This document shows, in pieces, positions 40,835-49,644 of a DNA stretch of 64,000 nucleotides (the first letter of the stretch is position 1; each line of letters begins with the position of its first letter). Source of the stretch: Actinacidiphila alni (GTDB taxonomy: Bacteria; Actinomycetota; Actinomycetes; Streptomycetales; Streptomycetaceae); the NCBI RefSeq assembly GCF_900112845.1, contig NZ_FONG01000007.1, positions 248,001 to 312,000 on the forward strand, read 5' to 3'. Under the pieces are notes generated by a model. It saw only the letters and a list, made by a program, of their open reading frames with translations, ran no database searches and was not told the DNA's origin. Both the position numbers and the translations under genes were made by a program.

Positions 40835-42256
40835 ATGTCGGTTGATGCGGGCCAGGACACCGCACTCGGCACTCCCTCCGAAGGCCGGGCGCGGACCAGT
40901 CTGGACACGGCCGCCGCCCGGAATCTGGCGACGACCACCAAGTCCGCGCCCCAGATGCAGGGCATTTCCTCCCGGTGGCTGCTGCGCGTACTGCCCTGGG
41001 TGCAGGTCAACGCGGGCACCTACCGGGTGAACCGCCGGCTGAGCTACTCGGTCGGGGACGGGCGGGTCACCTTCGTCAAGACGGGGTCCGAGGTCCGGGT
41101 GATCCCGCAGGAGCTGGGCGAACTGGCCGCGCTGCGGTCGTTCGACGACGTCGGCGCGCTGACCGCGCTGGCGGATCGTTTCGTCCAGCGCGAGTACCAG
41201 CCGGGCGAGGTCATCGCGGAGGCCGGCTCCCCCGCCGACACCGTCTACCTGCTGGCGCACGGCAAGGTCGAGAAGCTCGGCGAGGGCTCGTACGGCGAGC
41301 CGACCCGGCTCGGCGTCCTCGCCGACGGCGACCACTTCGGCGAGCAGGCACTGCTCACCGGCGACGGGACCTGGGACTGGACGGCCCGCGCGGCCACCGT
41401 CACCACGGTGCTCGCGCTCCCCCGGCAGGCACTCGAACCGCTGCTGGGCCAGGCGGAGTCGCTGCGTACGCACCTGGCGGCGTACCGCGCGATCCCGCAG
41501 CAGCGGGTCAACAAGCGCGGTGAGGCCGCGATCGAGCTGGCGTCGGGCCACAAGGGCGAGGAGGCGCTGCCCGGCACGTACGTCGACTACGAGGTCAAGC
41601 CGCGCGAGTACGAGCTGAGCGTCGCCCAGACGGTGCTGCGCGTCCACAGCCGGGTCGCGGATCTCTACAACGAGCCGATGAACCAGACCGAGCAACAGCT
41701 CAAGCTCACCGTGGAGGCGCTGCGCGAGCGGCAGGAGCACGAGCTGATCAACAGCCCGGAGTTCGGGCTGCTGCACAACGCGGACTACGACCAGCGCATC
41801 CAGCCGCACGCGGGCCCGCCGCTCCCCGACGACCTCGACGAGCTGCTCAGCCGGCGCCGCGGCACCAAATTCCTGCTCGCCCACCCGCGCGCGATCGCCG
41901 CCTTCGGCCGCGAGTGCAGCCGTGCGGGCCTGTACCCGGACCCGGTGGAGGTGCACGGCTCCACGGTCCCGGCGTGGCGCGGTGTGCCGATCCTCAGCTG
42001 CAACAAGATCCCGATCAGCGCGGCCCGTACCAGCGCGATCATCGCCGTCCGTACCGGCGAGGACAATCAAGGCGTCATCGGCCTCAACCAGACCGGGCTG
42101 CCCGACGAGTACGAGCCCGGTCTCAATGTGCGTTTCATGGGTATCGACGACAAGGCCATCATCAGCTACCTCGTCAGCACGTACTTCTCGGCGGCCGTCC
42201 TGGTGCCGGACGCGCTCGGCGTCCTGGAGAACGTGAACGTGTCCAACTGGCGGTGA
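40835..42256 (+). CDS. eshA: EshA-type family 2B encapsulin shell protein with cyclic-nucleotide-binding domain
   Basis: A 473-residue shell protein. The N-terminal 105 residues and the part after about residue 225 form the HK97-type encapsulin fold ([70 protein letters not shown]). Between them is an inserted cyclic-nucleotide-binding domain (about 110-215) with [11 protein letters not shown], the phosphate cassette FGEQALL (168-174) and R185. Family 2B nanocompartments package terpene or polyprenyl enzymes; EshA of S. griseus is known for effects on growth and streptomycin. ATG 40835 has GGGAAGGACAGC upstream. No cargo gene is adjacent. Confidence 0.93.
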   Translation: MSVDAGQDTALGTPSEGRARTSLDTAAARNLATTTKSAPQMQGISSRWLLRVLPWVQVNAGTYRVNRRLSYSVGDGRVTFVKTGSEVRVIPQELGELAALRSFDDVGALTALADRFVQREYQPGEVIAEAGSPADTVYLLAHGKVEKLGEGSYGEPTRLGVLADGDHFGEQALLTGDGTWDWTARAATVTTVLALPRQALEPLLGQAESLRTHLAAYRAIPQQRVNKRGEAAIELASGHKGEEALPGTYVDYEVKPREYELSVAQTVLRVHSRVADLYNEPMNQTEQQLKLTVEALRERQEHELINSPEFGLLHNADYDQRIQPHAGPPLPDDLDELLSRRRGTKFLLAHPRAIAAFGRECSRAGLYPDPVEVHGSTVPAWRGVPILSCNKIPISAARTSAIIAVRTGEDNQGVIGLNQTGLPDEYEPGLNVRFMGIDDKAIISYLVSTYFSAAVLVPDALGVLENVNVSNWR

Positions 42257-42293
42257 CGTCAAGGTCCTTGTGACCGGCGGCCGCGCACATGAG

Positions 42294-42329
42294 AGTGGCT
42301 CCCCTGCCAGGCCCGGCAGGGGAGCCACT
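42294..42329. terminator. Bidirectional terminator between the encapsulin and DUF4239 genes
   Basis: AGTGGCTCCCCTGCC and its reverse complement (42315-42329) form a perfect 15-bp stem with a 6-nt loop in the convergent gap. A TTCG follows on the plus strand. Confidence 0.88.
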
Positions 42330-42356
42330 TCGTCGTGTCCGGGAGCGCCGGTCGTG

Positions 42357-43115
42357 TCAGCGGCGCAGCACCAGATCCTTGATCGCGTCGGCGGAGACCG
42401 AAAGACCGCCGCCGAAGGGCGCGTCCATGTCCCAGATCAGGAACAGCAGGAAGGCGATCAGCGCGCTGAACAGCCCGGCGAGCAGCAACTCCTTGGGCGA
42501 GCGCCGGATCTGCAGCGTGAAGATCAGCCCGACCGTCACCAACGCGCCGGTGATCAGGCCGAACCACACCATCCCCGGCATCGTCGCGCCCGCGCTCTGA
42601 CCGCGCGAGGCGCGCGCCTGGTCGACGGCCGCGACCTCGTCGACCAGCGGCTGGTACGCCTGCGCGCCGAGATCGGACTTGGGGTCGTACTGCGCGACGT
42701 CCTTGCGGATCGTGTCCAGCAACGCCGTTCCCTTCGGCGAGAGTTCGCCGTGCTTCTTCATGTACGGCCATTCCTTGTCGGACACGAACTCCGCGTACGC
42801 GGTGACGTCGGCGCGGATCCTGTCACGCACGTCGGCGGGGTACACCTGCACGCGCGCGCTCACTTCGTGCAGCGCCTGCGCCTCGGCGAGCACGTCCGCC
42901 TGCGCGCCGCTGCGCCCCTCCCAGACACCGGCGATGGCCAGTCCGAGCACGATCGCGTAGACCACGCCGATCATCATCACCATGTACTCGATGACGTCGG
43001 GCGTCTCCGACGGGTCGTCGTCCTCGGTGATCCTGCGGGTGCGCAGCACGACCACGCTCAGCACCACCGCGCAGACCGCGATCATCGCGATCACCAGCGC
43101 CAACCACTGCGACAT
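42357..43115 (-). CDS. DUF4239 membrane protein
   Basis: A 252-residue membrane protein with the bestrophin-like DUF4239 layout: two N-terminal helices (WLALVIAMIAVCAVVLSVVVL, IEYMVMMIGVVYAIVLGLAIA), a soluble helical domain (VYPADVRDRIRADVTAYAEFV) and two C-terminal helices (VWFGLITGALVTVGLIFTL, LLAGLFSALIAFLLFLIW). ATG 43115 follows GGGGGATTTCGGC. Function unknown, perhaps channel-like. It is 24 bp downstream of the proline-rich protein gene and may share its transcript. Confidence 0.87.
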   Translation of the reverse strand: MSQWLALVIAMIAVCAVVLSVVVLRTRRITEDDDPSETPDVIEYMVMMIGVVYAIVLGLAIAGVWEGRSGAQADVLAEAQALHEVSARVQVYPADVRDRIRADVTAYAEFVSDKEWPYMKKHGELSPKGTALLDTIRKDVAQYDPKSDLGAQAYQPLVDEVAAVDQARASRGQSAGATMPGMVWFGLITGALVTVGLIFTLQIRRSPKELLLAGLFSALIAFLLFLIWDMDAPFGGGLSVSADAIKDLVLRR

Positions 43116-43139
43116 GCCGAAATCCCCCTCGTTCCACGG

Positions 43140-44246
43140 TCAGTTGTTCCTGCGGTAGGTGCCGGAGCCGGGCCGCAGCACGGCGACGGCCAGCACGCCG
43201 GGCACGGTGGTGAGCATCATCGTGATCATCAGCGAGCGACGGTGCGGCTTCGGGGCCGCGACGGGCTCGGGCGCCTTCTCCGGCCAGTGCACGACGGCCG
43301 GCGCGGCGGGCGGCGCGGGCCTCGGCACGGGCTTCGGTGTGGGTACGGGCGCGAGTACGGGTGGCGGAGTCGGTACGGGCACGGGCGCCGGTACGGGCGC
43401 CGGTACGGGCGCCGGCTTCGGCGCGGGCTTGGGTACGGGGGGCTTGGGACGTGGTTTCACCACCGCTTCATGGGTCGGGGTGGGTGTGGGCTTCGGTGTC
43501 GGGGTGGGTGTCGGCGTCGGGGTCGGTGTGGGGGTGGGAGTCGGTGTGGGGGTCGGGCACGGCTTGGGACGGTGGTGGCGGTGGCACAGCCAGGTCCAGG
43601 GCCAGTGCGCCGGCCGGACGGCGCACCAGGGCAGGTGGCCGCCGGGATGATGCCAACCGGGCGGCCGGTGGCCGGGGTTGTGGCGTCCGGGGTCGTGCCG
43701 ACCGGGGTCGTGGTGGACGGGCTTACGGTGGTCCGGCTCGTGATGACCCGGCCCGGGGTCGGCGGGCTCGTGCCCGTGGTCCGGCCGGTGCGTGGGTTCG
43801 GGACGGGATACGGGGACGGGTGCGGGCGTGCGCGACGGCGCGGACGTCTTCCTCGGCGTCGGCGTCGACGCGGGCTTGGGTTTCGGTTTCGGCTGCGGTT
43901 TCGACGTGGGCGTGTTCGTGGGTGTGGGTCGGCTGGTGGGTGTGGGATCGGGCGCGGGCCCGGGGTCCGGTCGCGACGACCGGTGCGGGGCCGGTGCGGA
44001 TGACGGATGACGCGTCGCGTGCTGCGGCGGCTGCTGCGTCCGGCGGGGCTCACGGCCCTCGTGCGGCTGGTGCCGGGACGGCTCGACGGCGTGGCAGGAC
44101 GCGGCCCGGCCATGGCCCGTTCCGGCCGGGCACCGCGCGCGCGGCTCGGCCGCCGCCACCCCGCCGATCCCCCATGCCCCCGCTGCCAACGACACGACTA
44201 CCAGCGCCGTCCAGCCCCGGACGCGCCTCCCCCTAGAAGTGGTCAC
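43140..44246 (-). CDS. Exported Pro/His-rich wall-spanning protein
   Basis: A 368-residue protein with a signal peptide (WTALVVVSLAAGAWGIGGVAAA), long Pro/Thr-rich stretches and a C-terminal membrane anchor (SLMITMMLTTVPGVLAVAVL). The middle has a His/Asp/Gly-rich block (HHDPGRHDPGRHNPGH, WHHPGGHLPW) with four cysteines, then about ten PT repeats coded at 43483-43560 and many KP and PVP units. The PT and PV blocks suggest a rigid spacer across the cell wall; the histidine block could bind metal. I recognise no enzyme domain. GTG 44246 is the only start that keeps the signal. Confidence 0.75.
   Translation of the reverse strand: MTTSRGRRVRGWTALVVVSLAAGAWGIGGVAAAEPRARCPAGTGHGRAASCHAVEPSRHQPHEGREPRRTQQPPQHATRHPSSAPAPHRSSRPDPGPAPDPTPTSRPTPTNTPTSKPQPKPKPKPASTPTPRKTSAPSRTPAPVPVSRPEPTHRPDHGHEPADPGPGHHEPDHRKPVHHDPGRHDPGRHNPGHRPPGWHHPGGHLPWCAVRPAHWPWTWLCHRHHRPKPCPTPTPTPTPTPTPTPTPTPTPKPTPTPTHEAVVKPRPKPPVPKPAPKPAPVPAPVPAPVPVPTPPPVLAPVPTPKPVPRPAPPAAPAVVHWPEKAPEPVAAPKPHRRSLMITMMLTTVPGVLAVAVLRPGSGTYRRNN
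43483..43560 (-). repeat. Tandem Pro-Thr coding repeats
   Basis: About ten imperfect 6-bp units (GGTGTS-type on the plus strand, coding PT pairs on the minus strand) follow each other inside the proline-rich protein. The units vary at third positions, so the repeat is old or under selection for protein rather than DNA. Confidence 0.8.
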
Positions 44247-44333
44247 CCCTCATGGTCGGCAGTGCGCCCGGCACGTGCCGATGATGTGTGCCGCCGTTCC
44301 CCCGAAGGGGTCACGGCGGCGTCAAACCCTCGA

Positions 44334-44657
44334 TCACCAGCGCGAATCCGCGTCGGGCGGACCGGCCGTGCCGAAGGTGACCAGGCCCGACTCGTAGCCG
44401 GTGATGACCAGTTGGGCGCGGTCGCGGGCGCCGAGCTTGCGCATGATGCGGCTGATGTGGGTCTTGACGGTGAGGGGGCTGAGGTCGAGCGCGGTGGCGA
44501 TCTCGGCGTTGTTCAGGCCGCGGGCGACGAGCGTGACGACACCGCGCTCACGGCCGGACAGCGTCCCGGTGCCGGGGGTCACGGCGGGTTCCTCGGGGGC
44601 GCTCAGCGCCCGCGCGACGGCCGCCCGGTCGAACTCCTCCGGCGCCGCCGTGTACCC
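44334..44657 (-). pseudogene. Truncated response regulator (LuxR DNA-binding half only)
   Basis: The last 107 codons of a NarL-type response regulator remain: a linker (AAPEEFDRAAVARALSAPEEP) and a complete LuxR helix-turn-helix (LSGRERGVVTLVARGLNNAEIA, LSPLTVKTHISRIMRKLGA). The receiver domain is missing. Upstream the frame runs directly into inverted-repeat element e, so the gene was cut there. The frame stays open through the element to 44855, so a fused protein could still be made from that start. It is 16 bp downstream of the MMPL gene on the same strand, where many genomes have an intact regulator. Confidence 0.75.
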
Positions 44658-44686
44658 GCACCTCTGCGGAGGAGGGTGCCCCTCCA

Positions 44687-44815
44687 GGGGCGCGGGGAAC
44701 TGCGCGCTCAGCGCACGCGCGCCTTCAGACAAAAAACCGCCCCCAGCGGGGCAGACGCTGTTGTTTTGCGACCACCGGGCCGGTGGTGGGTTGCTCGCGC
44801 AGTTCCCCGCGCCCC
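44687..44815 (-). repeat. Inverted-repeat element, copy e (129 nt)
   Basis: Both arms are intact; the centre reads GCAGACGCTGTTGTTTTGCG, so the orientation is reversed relative to b, c and d. It separates the truncated response regulator from the MMPL gene. The flanks CTGCGGAGGAGGGTGCCC and CCGCACTCCGCAGGAGG match those of other copies. Confidence 0.87.
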
Positions 44816-44870
44816 TAAAAGACCTCAGGCACCGCCTGCCGAAAGGGCACCGCACTCCGCAGGAGGGGGA

Positions 44871-46919
44871 TCACGCGCCGCCGCGCGCAGAGGCGCCGAG
44901 AGGGCCCGGCCACCAGATGTGGCGACGGAGGAGCAGCGAAGCCGAGGTGACGAGGAAGGTCCGGACGAGGAAGGTGTCGAGGAGGACACCGACGGCGATG
45001 ACGAAGCCGAGCTCGGCGAGCTGGACGAGGGGCATGTTGAGCAGGACGGAGAAGGTCGCGGCGAGGACGACCCCGGCGGAGGTGATGACGCCGCCGGTGG
45101 AGCGCAGGGCGCCGAGCGTGGCGGACGAGGGCGGGGAACCGCCCAGGGACTCCTCCCGCATGCGGTGCATGAGGAAGATCCCGTAGTCCACGCCGAGGGC
45201 GACGAGGAAGACGAAGGAGAGCAGCGGCAGCCCCGGATCGGTGCCGCCGAAGCCGAAGAGCGGGCCGAAGACCAGCCCGCCGATGCCGAGCGCGGCACCC
45301 CAGACGGCGATCACGGCGGCGACGAGCACGAGCGGTGCGACCAGGGCGCGCAGCAGCAGGACCAGGACGAGCAGTACGGCCGCGAGGGTCAGCGGGACGA
45401 CGACGGCACGGTCGCGCCGGTCCGCCGACCGCAGGTCGATCTGCTGGGCGCTGGTGCCGCCGACGTAGGAGCCGTGCAGCGTGCCGCGCAGGTCCTTGAT
45501 GACGGCGGTCTCGGCGGCGCTCTGCGGCGGCGCGGCGGTCGTGACGAAGAATTCGCTCCAGCCGTCGGCGGTGCGCCCGGGGCGTACTCCGGTGACGCCG
45601 TGCGTGGCGCGGGCGGCGTCCTGTGCGGCGGCGGCCCGCGCGGCGGGTGCGACGACGGCGATGGGCTGCGCGCCGCGGTCGGGGTATGCCGTCCCGACGA
45701 TCTCCATGGCGGCGATCGAGTCGGGCCTGCTGCTGAACATGTCCTGCTGCTTGAGGCCGCCCGGCAGGTGCAGGGTGCCGACGGCGAGCGCGCCGAGCAG
45801 GACGAGGCCGCCGGCCAGGACCGCGACGGGCCTGCGGGACACGGCCCGGCCGATCGCGGTGAAGGCGCCGCGCCGTTCCTTGGGTGTGCTGCCGTGGGCG
45901 GGGATGAGCGGCCAGAACACCCGGCGGCCGAGGACGACGAGGAGCGCGGGCAGCAGGGTGGTCATGGCCAGCAGCGCGCCGAGTACGCCCACGGCGGCGG
46001 TCGGGCCCATGCCGCGGCTGCTGTTGAGATCGGCGGCGAGCAGGCACAGCATGCCGGCGGCGACGGTGCCGGCCGAGGCGAGGACCGCGGGCGCGGCCTT
46101 GCGCAGGGCGGCGCGCATGGCGTCGTACGGCCGCGCGGTGCGCCGCAGTTCCTCGCGGTAGCGGGCCACGAGCAGCAGCGCGTAGTCGGTGCCGACGCCG
46201 AAGACGAGGATGGTCATCACCCCGCTGCTCTGGCCGCTGACGGTGACGCCGAAGGCCCGGTTGAGGCCGTAGGTGACGGCCATCGACAGCACGTCGGCGG
46301 CGCCCGCGGAGATCAGCGGGACCAGCCACAGCATCGGGCTGCGGTAGATGAGGATCAGCAGGACGGCGACGACGAGGACGGTGGTGTAGAGCAGCGGGCC
46401 GCCGAGCGCGTCGTAGACCTCGCCGCTGTCGGTGTCGAGGGCGCCGGGTCCGCCGACCTTCACTGTCAGCCCGTGTCCGCCGGTGGCGATGGAGCGTATG
46501 CCGTCCACGTAGTCGGACCTGGCCGTGGTGTCCTGGCCGGGCTCGGTGCTGGAGACCGGGTACATCAGCGTGCTGCCGTCGGCGGACGGCACGGCGGTGG
46601 GGGCGGCGCCGGTGAGCCGGTGGGTGCGGGCGATCTCGGCGGTCTGAGCCGTGGCGGTGGCGCGGTCGGCGGCGGTGAGGCCGCCGTCGCGGTGGTAGAC
46701 GAGGACGAGGTCGGTGGACTGGCCGCCGGGCAGTTCGGCCTGGACCCGGGCGACCTGGGTGGAGTCCGCGCTGTTCGGCAGGTAGTCCACGACACCGTCG
46801 CGCTGGACGTCGCCGAGCCTGCCGGACAGCGGTACGGCGACGGCGAGCACGCCCACCCACAGCGCGAGCACCAGCCACGGCACCCCCGTGGTGGGCGGGC
46901 CGCCTGGCCTTACCTCCAC
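44871..46919 (-). CDS. MMPL-family RND exporter
   Basis: A 682-residue membrane protein with two halves, each with one helix, an external domain, then five helices. The MMPL signatures are present (VFGVGTDYALLLVARYREELR, and FVFLVALGVDYGIFLMHRMREE, where the paired Asp residues carry protons). It should export a lipid or hydrophobic metabolite across the membrane. GTG 46919 is preceded by a weak site. It is the gene just upstream of a broken response regulator on the same strand. Confidence 0.92.
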   Translation of the reverse strand: MEVRPGGPPTTGVPWLVLALWVGVLAVAVPLSGRLGDVQRDGVVDYLPNSADSTQVARVQAELPGGQSTDLVLVYHRDGGLTAADRATATAQTAEIARTHRLTGAAPTAVPSADGSTLMYPVSSTEPGQDTTARSDYVDGIRSIATGGHGLTVKVGGPGALDTDSGEVYDALGGPLLYTTVLVVAVLLILIYRSPMLWLVPLISAGAADVLSMAVTYGLNRAFGVTVSGQSSGVMTILVFGVGTDYALLLVARYREELRRTARPYDAMRAALRKAAPAVLASAGTVAAGMLCLLAADLNSSRGMGPTAAVGVLGALLAMTTLLPALLVVLGRRVFWPLIPAHGSTPKERRGAFTAIGRAVSRRPVAVLAGGLVLLGALAVGTLHLPGGLKQQDMFSSRPDSIAAMEIVGTAYPDRGAQPIAVVAPAARAAAAQDAARATHGVTGVRPGRTADGWSEFFVTTAAPPQSAAETAVIKDLRGTLHGSYVGGTSAQQIDLRSADRRDRAVVVPLTLAAVLLVLVLLLRALVAPLVLVAAVIAVWGAALGIGGLVFGPLFGFGGTDPGLPLLSFVFLVALGVDYGIFLMHRMREESLGGSPPSSATLGALRSTGGVITSAGVVLAATFSVLLNMPLVQLAELGFVIAVGVLLDTFLVRTFLVTSASLLLRRHIWWPGPLGASARGGA

Positions 46920-46982
46920 GGGAGTAACGGGAGCGGCGGCGGGCCGGGCGCCCGCGGACCGCGTACGGGCCCGGACACGCGG

Positions 46983-47016
46983 AAGGCCCCTCGCGCCGGG
47001 CGGTGCGAGGGGCCTT
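46983..47016 (-). terminator. Terminator of the tRNA transcript
   Basis: AAGGCCCCTCGC (46983-46994) and GCGAGGGGCCTT (47005-47016) form a perfect 12-bp stem with a 10-nt loop, just downstream of tRNA-Val on the minus strand. It sits 64 bp upstream of the MMPL start. Confidence 0.85.
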
Positions 47017-47025
47017 GACCTGGGG

Positions 47026-47097
47026 TGGGCGTGGACGGTTTCGAACCGCCGACATCCGCCTTGTAAGGGCGGCGCTCTACCACTGAGCTACACGCCC
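47026..47097 (-). tRNA. tRNA-Val (TAC)
   Basis: The minus strand gives a full cloverleaf of 72 nt: acceptor GGGCGTG pairing with CACGCCC plus A, D-loop AGCTCAGTGGTAGAG, anticodon stem CCGCC/GGCGG with loop CTTACAA (anticodon TAC), and T-arm GGTTCGAAACC-like. No CCA is encoded. There is no integrase or att-like repeat beside it. Confidence 0.95.
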
Positions 47098-47245
47098 CGG
47101 TGAGTGCGACGTCACAGATTACCCTGCCCGGGGGCGTGATCAGCAACCGTGCGGGGGTTCGGACCGGGCGGTGTGTTCGGGGCGGCCGGGTGGGAGGATG
47201 GTTCCGACGGTGGTCGGCGGCGATCTGCGGGGAGAGAGTGTCACG

Positions 47246-48487
47246 GTGACGACGGCACGTTCGTGGTGGCGACGCGGCGACAATCACCGTGCGGAGGCGC
47301 AGGCGGCGAAGGACGCGGCGTCGCAGGCGTTCTACGAGCTGGACACGGCCCAGCGCGACCTGGAGATCTCGATAGAGACGATCACCGCGGTGGACGACTC
47401 CCCCGAGGCGCGCCGGGCACTGGCCGGTTTCCGGTCGCTGGGCGAGCAGATCGACCAGGTGAGCGCCGCCTACATCGCCACCGTCGACGCGCACGACCTG
47501 GACCGGGACGAGCTGGAGTCGTCGGCGGCGGCCCGGGCCAGGACCGAGCTGACCAAGGCCAAGGACGAGCTGGACAAGGCGCGCGCGGAGCTGGAGCGCT
47601 TCTCGGCGGGTCTGGCGCCGCTGCTGGGCAAGGCCGAGACGCAGCTCGCCCGGCTGGCGCCCGCGGTGGAGCGGGCCCGGCAGTCGCTGCTCGCGGCGAC
47701 CACCGCGCTGGACGGGGTACGCGCGGCCGGACTGAAGGCGGACGCCCTCGCCGCCCGGCTGGCGGCGCTGGCCCCCGAGCTGACCAAGCTGAACGAGGGC
47801 GCGGGCCGGCACGGCGTGCAGGAGACCGTGCGGCGGGCCGACGAGGTACGGCGCAAGTCCGAGGCGGTGCGCACCGAGGCGGAGCGGCTGCCGGAGCAGG
47901 CCAGGGAGCTGGACAAGCGGCTGGTGTCGCTGCGCACCCGGGTGCAGGCGCTGGGCAATCGCGCCGAGGGGGTGGAGCCGGTGCTGAGCGAGCTGCGGCG
48001 GCGCTATTCCGTGGAGTGCTGGCAGGACCTCCAGCAGGTGCCGGAGCGGGCCGCGCAGGCCGTACGGCAGGCGGACACCGTGCTCGCGGAGGCGCGCAGG
48101 GCGCGGGACGAGCAGCGCTGGCCGGACGCGACGGCCAAGCTGGCGACGGTCCGGGCGCTGATGGACGACGTGGACGGCGCGGTGTCGGCGGCCGGTGACC
48201 GGTTGCGGCGGCTCAACGAGGTCAGCAAGGATCCGAAGGCTGAGGTCGAGAAGACCCGTTTCGCGATCCGGGACGCGCAGCGGCTGGCCATGCAGGGCCG
48301 CTCGACGCCCGAGCCGCGGCACGCCAGACCGCTGGACGACGCGGTGGCCCGGCTGGACCGGGCGCTGGCCGCGCTGGAGGGCCGGCACCCGGACTACTGG
48401 GCGTTCCTCACCGAGACGGCCGCGGTCCGCGAGACGGCGAACCGCGTCGTGGCCAACATCCGTGAGGACCGCGCGGCCGGGCGCTGA
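47246..48487 (+). CDS. Long coiled-coil protein
   Basis: A 413-residue protein without signal or membrane segments. Nearly the whole length is heptad-like helix (AKDAASQAFYELDTAQRDLEI, TELTKAKDELDKARAELERF, VRRADEVRRKSEAVRTEAERL, DLQQVPERAAQAVRQADTVL). The N terminus has a short basic/aromatic start (TTARSWWRRGDNHRAEAQ). It could be a cytoskeleton-like or scaffold protein; the family is a conserved streptomycete hypothetical. GTG 47246 was chosen because GGAGAG lies about 10 nt upstream; a longer frame to 47171 has no such site. Confidence 0.82.
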   Translation: MTTARSWWRRGDNHRAEAQAAKDAASQAFYELDTAQRDLEISIETITAVDDSPEARRALAGFRSLGEQIDQVSAAYIATVDAHDLDRDELESSAAARARTELTKAKDELDKARAELERFSAGLAPLLGKAETQLARLAPAVERARQSLLAATTALDGVRAAGLKADALAARLAALAPELTKLNEGAGRHGVQETVRRADEVRRKSEAVRTEAERLPEQARELDKRLVSLRTRVQALGNRAEGVEPVLSELRRRYSVECWQDLQQVPERAAQAVRQADTVLAEARRARDEQRWPDATAKLATVRALMDDVDGAVSAAGDRLRRLNEVSKDPKAEVEKTRFAIRDAQRLAMQGRSTPEPRHARPLDDAVARLDRALAALEGRHPDYWAFLTETAAVRETANRVVANIREDRAAGR

Positions 48488-48530
48488 GCCGCGCCCCGGC
48501 CCCGTACAGCCGGGTCCCGTACGGCCGCGT

Positions 48531-48767
48531 TCAGCTGCAGCAGCCGCCTCCGCAGCAGCCACCGCCACCACCGGCCGGGGCGGGGCCGGAGGACGCGGAC
48601 GGGGCCGAGGACGAGGACGAGGACGTGGCGACCGCCACCGTCGACAACAGCTTCACGGTGTCGTCGTGGCCCTTGGGGCAGACGGTCGGGGCGTTCGCCT
48701 GGGACATCGGGCGGCGCAGCTCGAAGGTGGAGCCACAGGACTTGCAGCGGTATTCGTAGCGAGGCAT
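48531..48767 (-). CDS. FmdB-type zinc-ribbon protein with Cys/Gly tail
   Basis: A 78-residue protein. The N terminus is the FmdB/putative regulatory zinc ribbon (MPRYEYRCKSCGSTFELRR ... VCPKGH), with the CxxC and C..H ligands. The C-terminal tail after a Ser-rich linker is GGGGGCCGGGCCS, another possible metal site. Its role is unknown; related genes are named after formamidase-operon regulators. ATG 48767. Confidence 0.85.
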   Translation of the reverse strand: MPRYEYRCKSCGSTFELRRPMSQANAPTVCPKGHDDTVKLLSTVAVATSSSSSSAPSASSGPAPAGGGGGCCGGGCCS

Positions 48768-48782
48768 GGCCTCAGCGTAGCG

Positions 48783-48959
48783 GTGCCGCGACCGCGCCAG
48801 GGGCGTTCATCCACAGGCCATCCGCCGGTCGCCGTACGGCGCTGGGACGACCTGGCGAAGGATCCGGCGGCTGTGGTCGCGGGCTTCGCGCACTATCGGA
48901 CGCTGCTGGCGGACCTGATGGCGGAGCACGCGGCGCGGGCGGCGGCCGCCGGCAGGTGA
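48783..48959 (+). CDS. Small hypothetical protein
   Basis: A 58-residue frame from GTG 48783. The second half looks like real protein (VRRWDDLAKDPAAVVAGFAHYRTLLADLMAEH) with high third-position GC. The first half has no ribosome site and is less convincing, so it may be a remnant. I do not recognise a family. The following 48960-49071 holds only the leader of the DUF4383 gene. Confidence 0.45.
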   Translation: MPRPRQGRSSTGHPPVAVRRWDDLAKDPAAVVAGFAHYRTLLADLMAEHAARAAAAGR

Positions 48960-49071
48960 GGTACGGGGTGAGGCCAGGAGTTTGGCGGCGGAGGGCCGGA
49001 TTCCGGGGACCGGCCTATCCTGGAGACACAGCTACGGCCTCGATTCCCCTTCAGCGAAGGAGGCCGGTCTC

Positions 49072-49608
49072 ATGCGCCTCGACGATCATCTGCCCGTGGA
49101 CCACAAGCTGAGCCGGATGTACCGCTTCGGCGCCGGTCTGATGGGCCTGATCCTGGTCGTCTTCGGGATCCTCGGGCTGCTCGACGGTGTGTCGTTCCTG
49201 TCCCACGCGGGCGAGCGGATCGCCGGTCTGAACACCAACGGCGCGCTCAGCACGATCTCCATCGTGATCGGCGCGCTGCTCTTCTTCGGGATGGTGCGGG
49301 GAGGCAACTTCGCCTCGACGCTCAACATCGTGATCGGCGCGGCCTTCCTGCTCAGCGGCTTCGTCAATCTCGCCCTGCTGGACACCAGCCACAACGCGCT
49401 GGCGTTCAAGATGTCGAACGTGCTGTTCAGCTTCGCGGTCGGCGTGATGCTGCTGTTCTTCGGGATGTACGGCCGGGTCAGCGGCGGTCTGCCGCACGAC
49501 AACCCGTACTGGCGCAGCCGCCATCCGCAGCAGGCGGCCCGCGAGGAGGCGGCGCGGGCGGCGGTGGCCGCCCGGCGCCCGCCGGCCCGCGGGCTGCCGC
49601 AGCACTGA
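49072..49608 (+). CDS. DUF4383 membrane protein
   Basis: A 178-residue protein with four membrane segments (YRFGAGLMGLILVVFGILGL, ALSTISIVIGALLFFGM, TLNIVIGAAFLLSGFVNLAL, VLFSFAVGVMLLFFGMY) and the DUF4383 motif spacing. The tail is alanine/arginine-rich. ATG 49072 has the strong site AAGGAGG eight nt upstream, which excludes the longer frame. Function unknown; family members are often in stress-related settings. Confidence 0.88.
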   Translation: MRLDDHLPVDHKLSRMYRFGAGLMGLILVVFGILGLLDGVSFLSHAGERIAGLNTNGALSTISIVIGALLFFGMVRGGNFASTLNIVIGAAFLLSGFVNLALLDTSHNALAFKMSNVLFSFAVGVMLLFFGMYGRVSGGLPHDNPYWRSRHPQQAAREEAARAAVAARRPPARGLPQH

Positions 49609-49644
49609 GCCTGCGGCTGCTTCCTGCGTGCTTCTGCTTACGGG

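Noticed and set aside
40313..43139. Terpene synthase or polyprenyl transferase cargo gene next to the encapsulin
   Set aside because: Both strands were checked; only DedA, a 61-residue membrane protein and DUF4239 are present.
44007..47018. A 1,003-codon open frame on the plus strand over the MMPL gene
   Set aside because: Antisense shadow of the MMPL exporter, the truncated regulator and element e; composition is low-complexity Gly/Arg/Glu with no ribosome site.
47026..47097. tRNA-Val as the attachment site of an integrated element
   Set aside because: No integrase, excisionase or second copy of the tRNA 3' end lies within 10 kb on either side.
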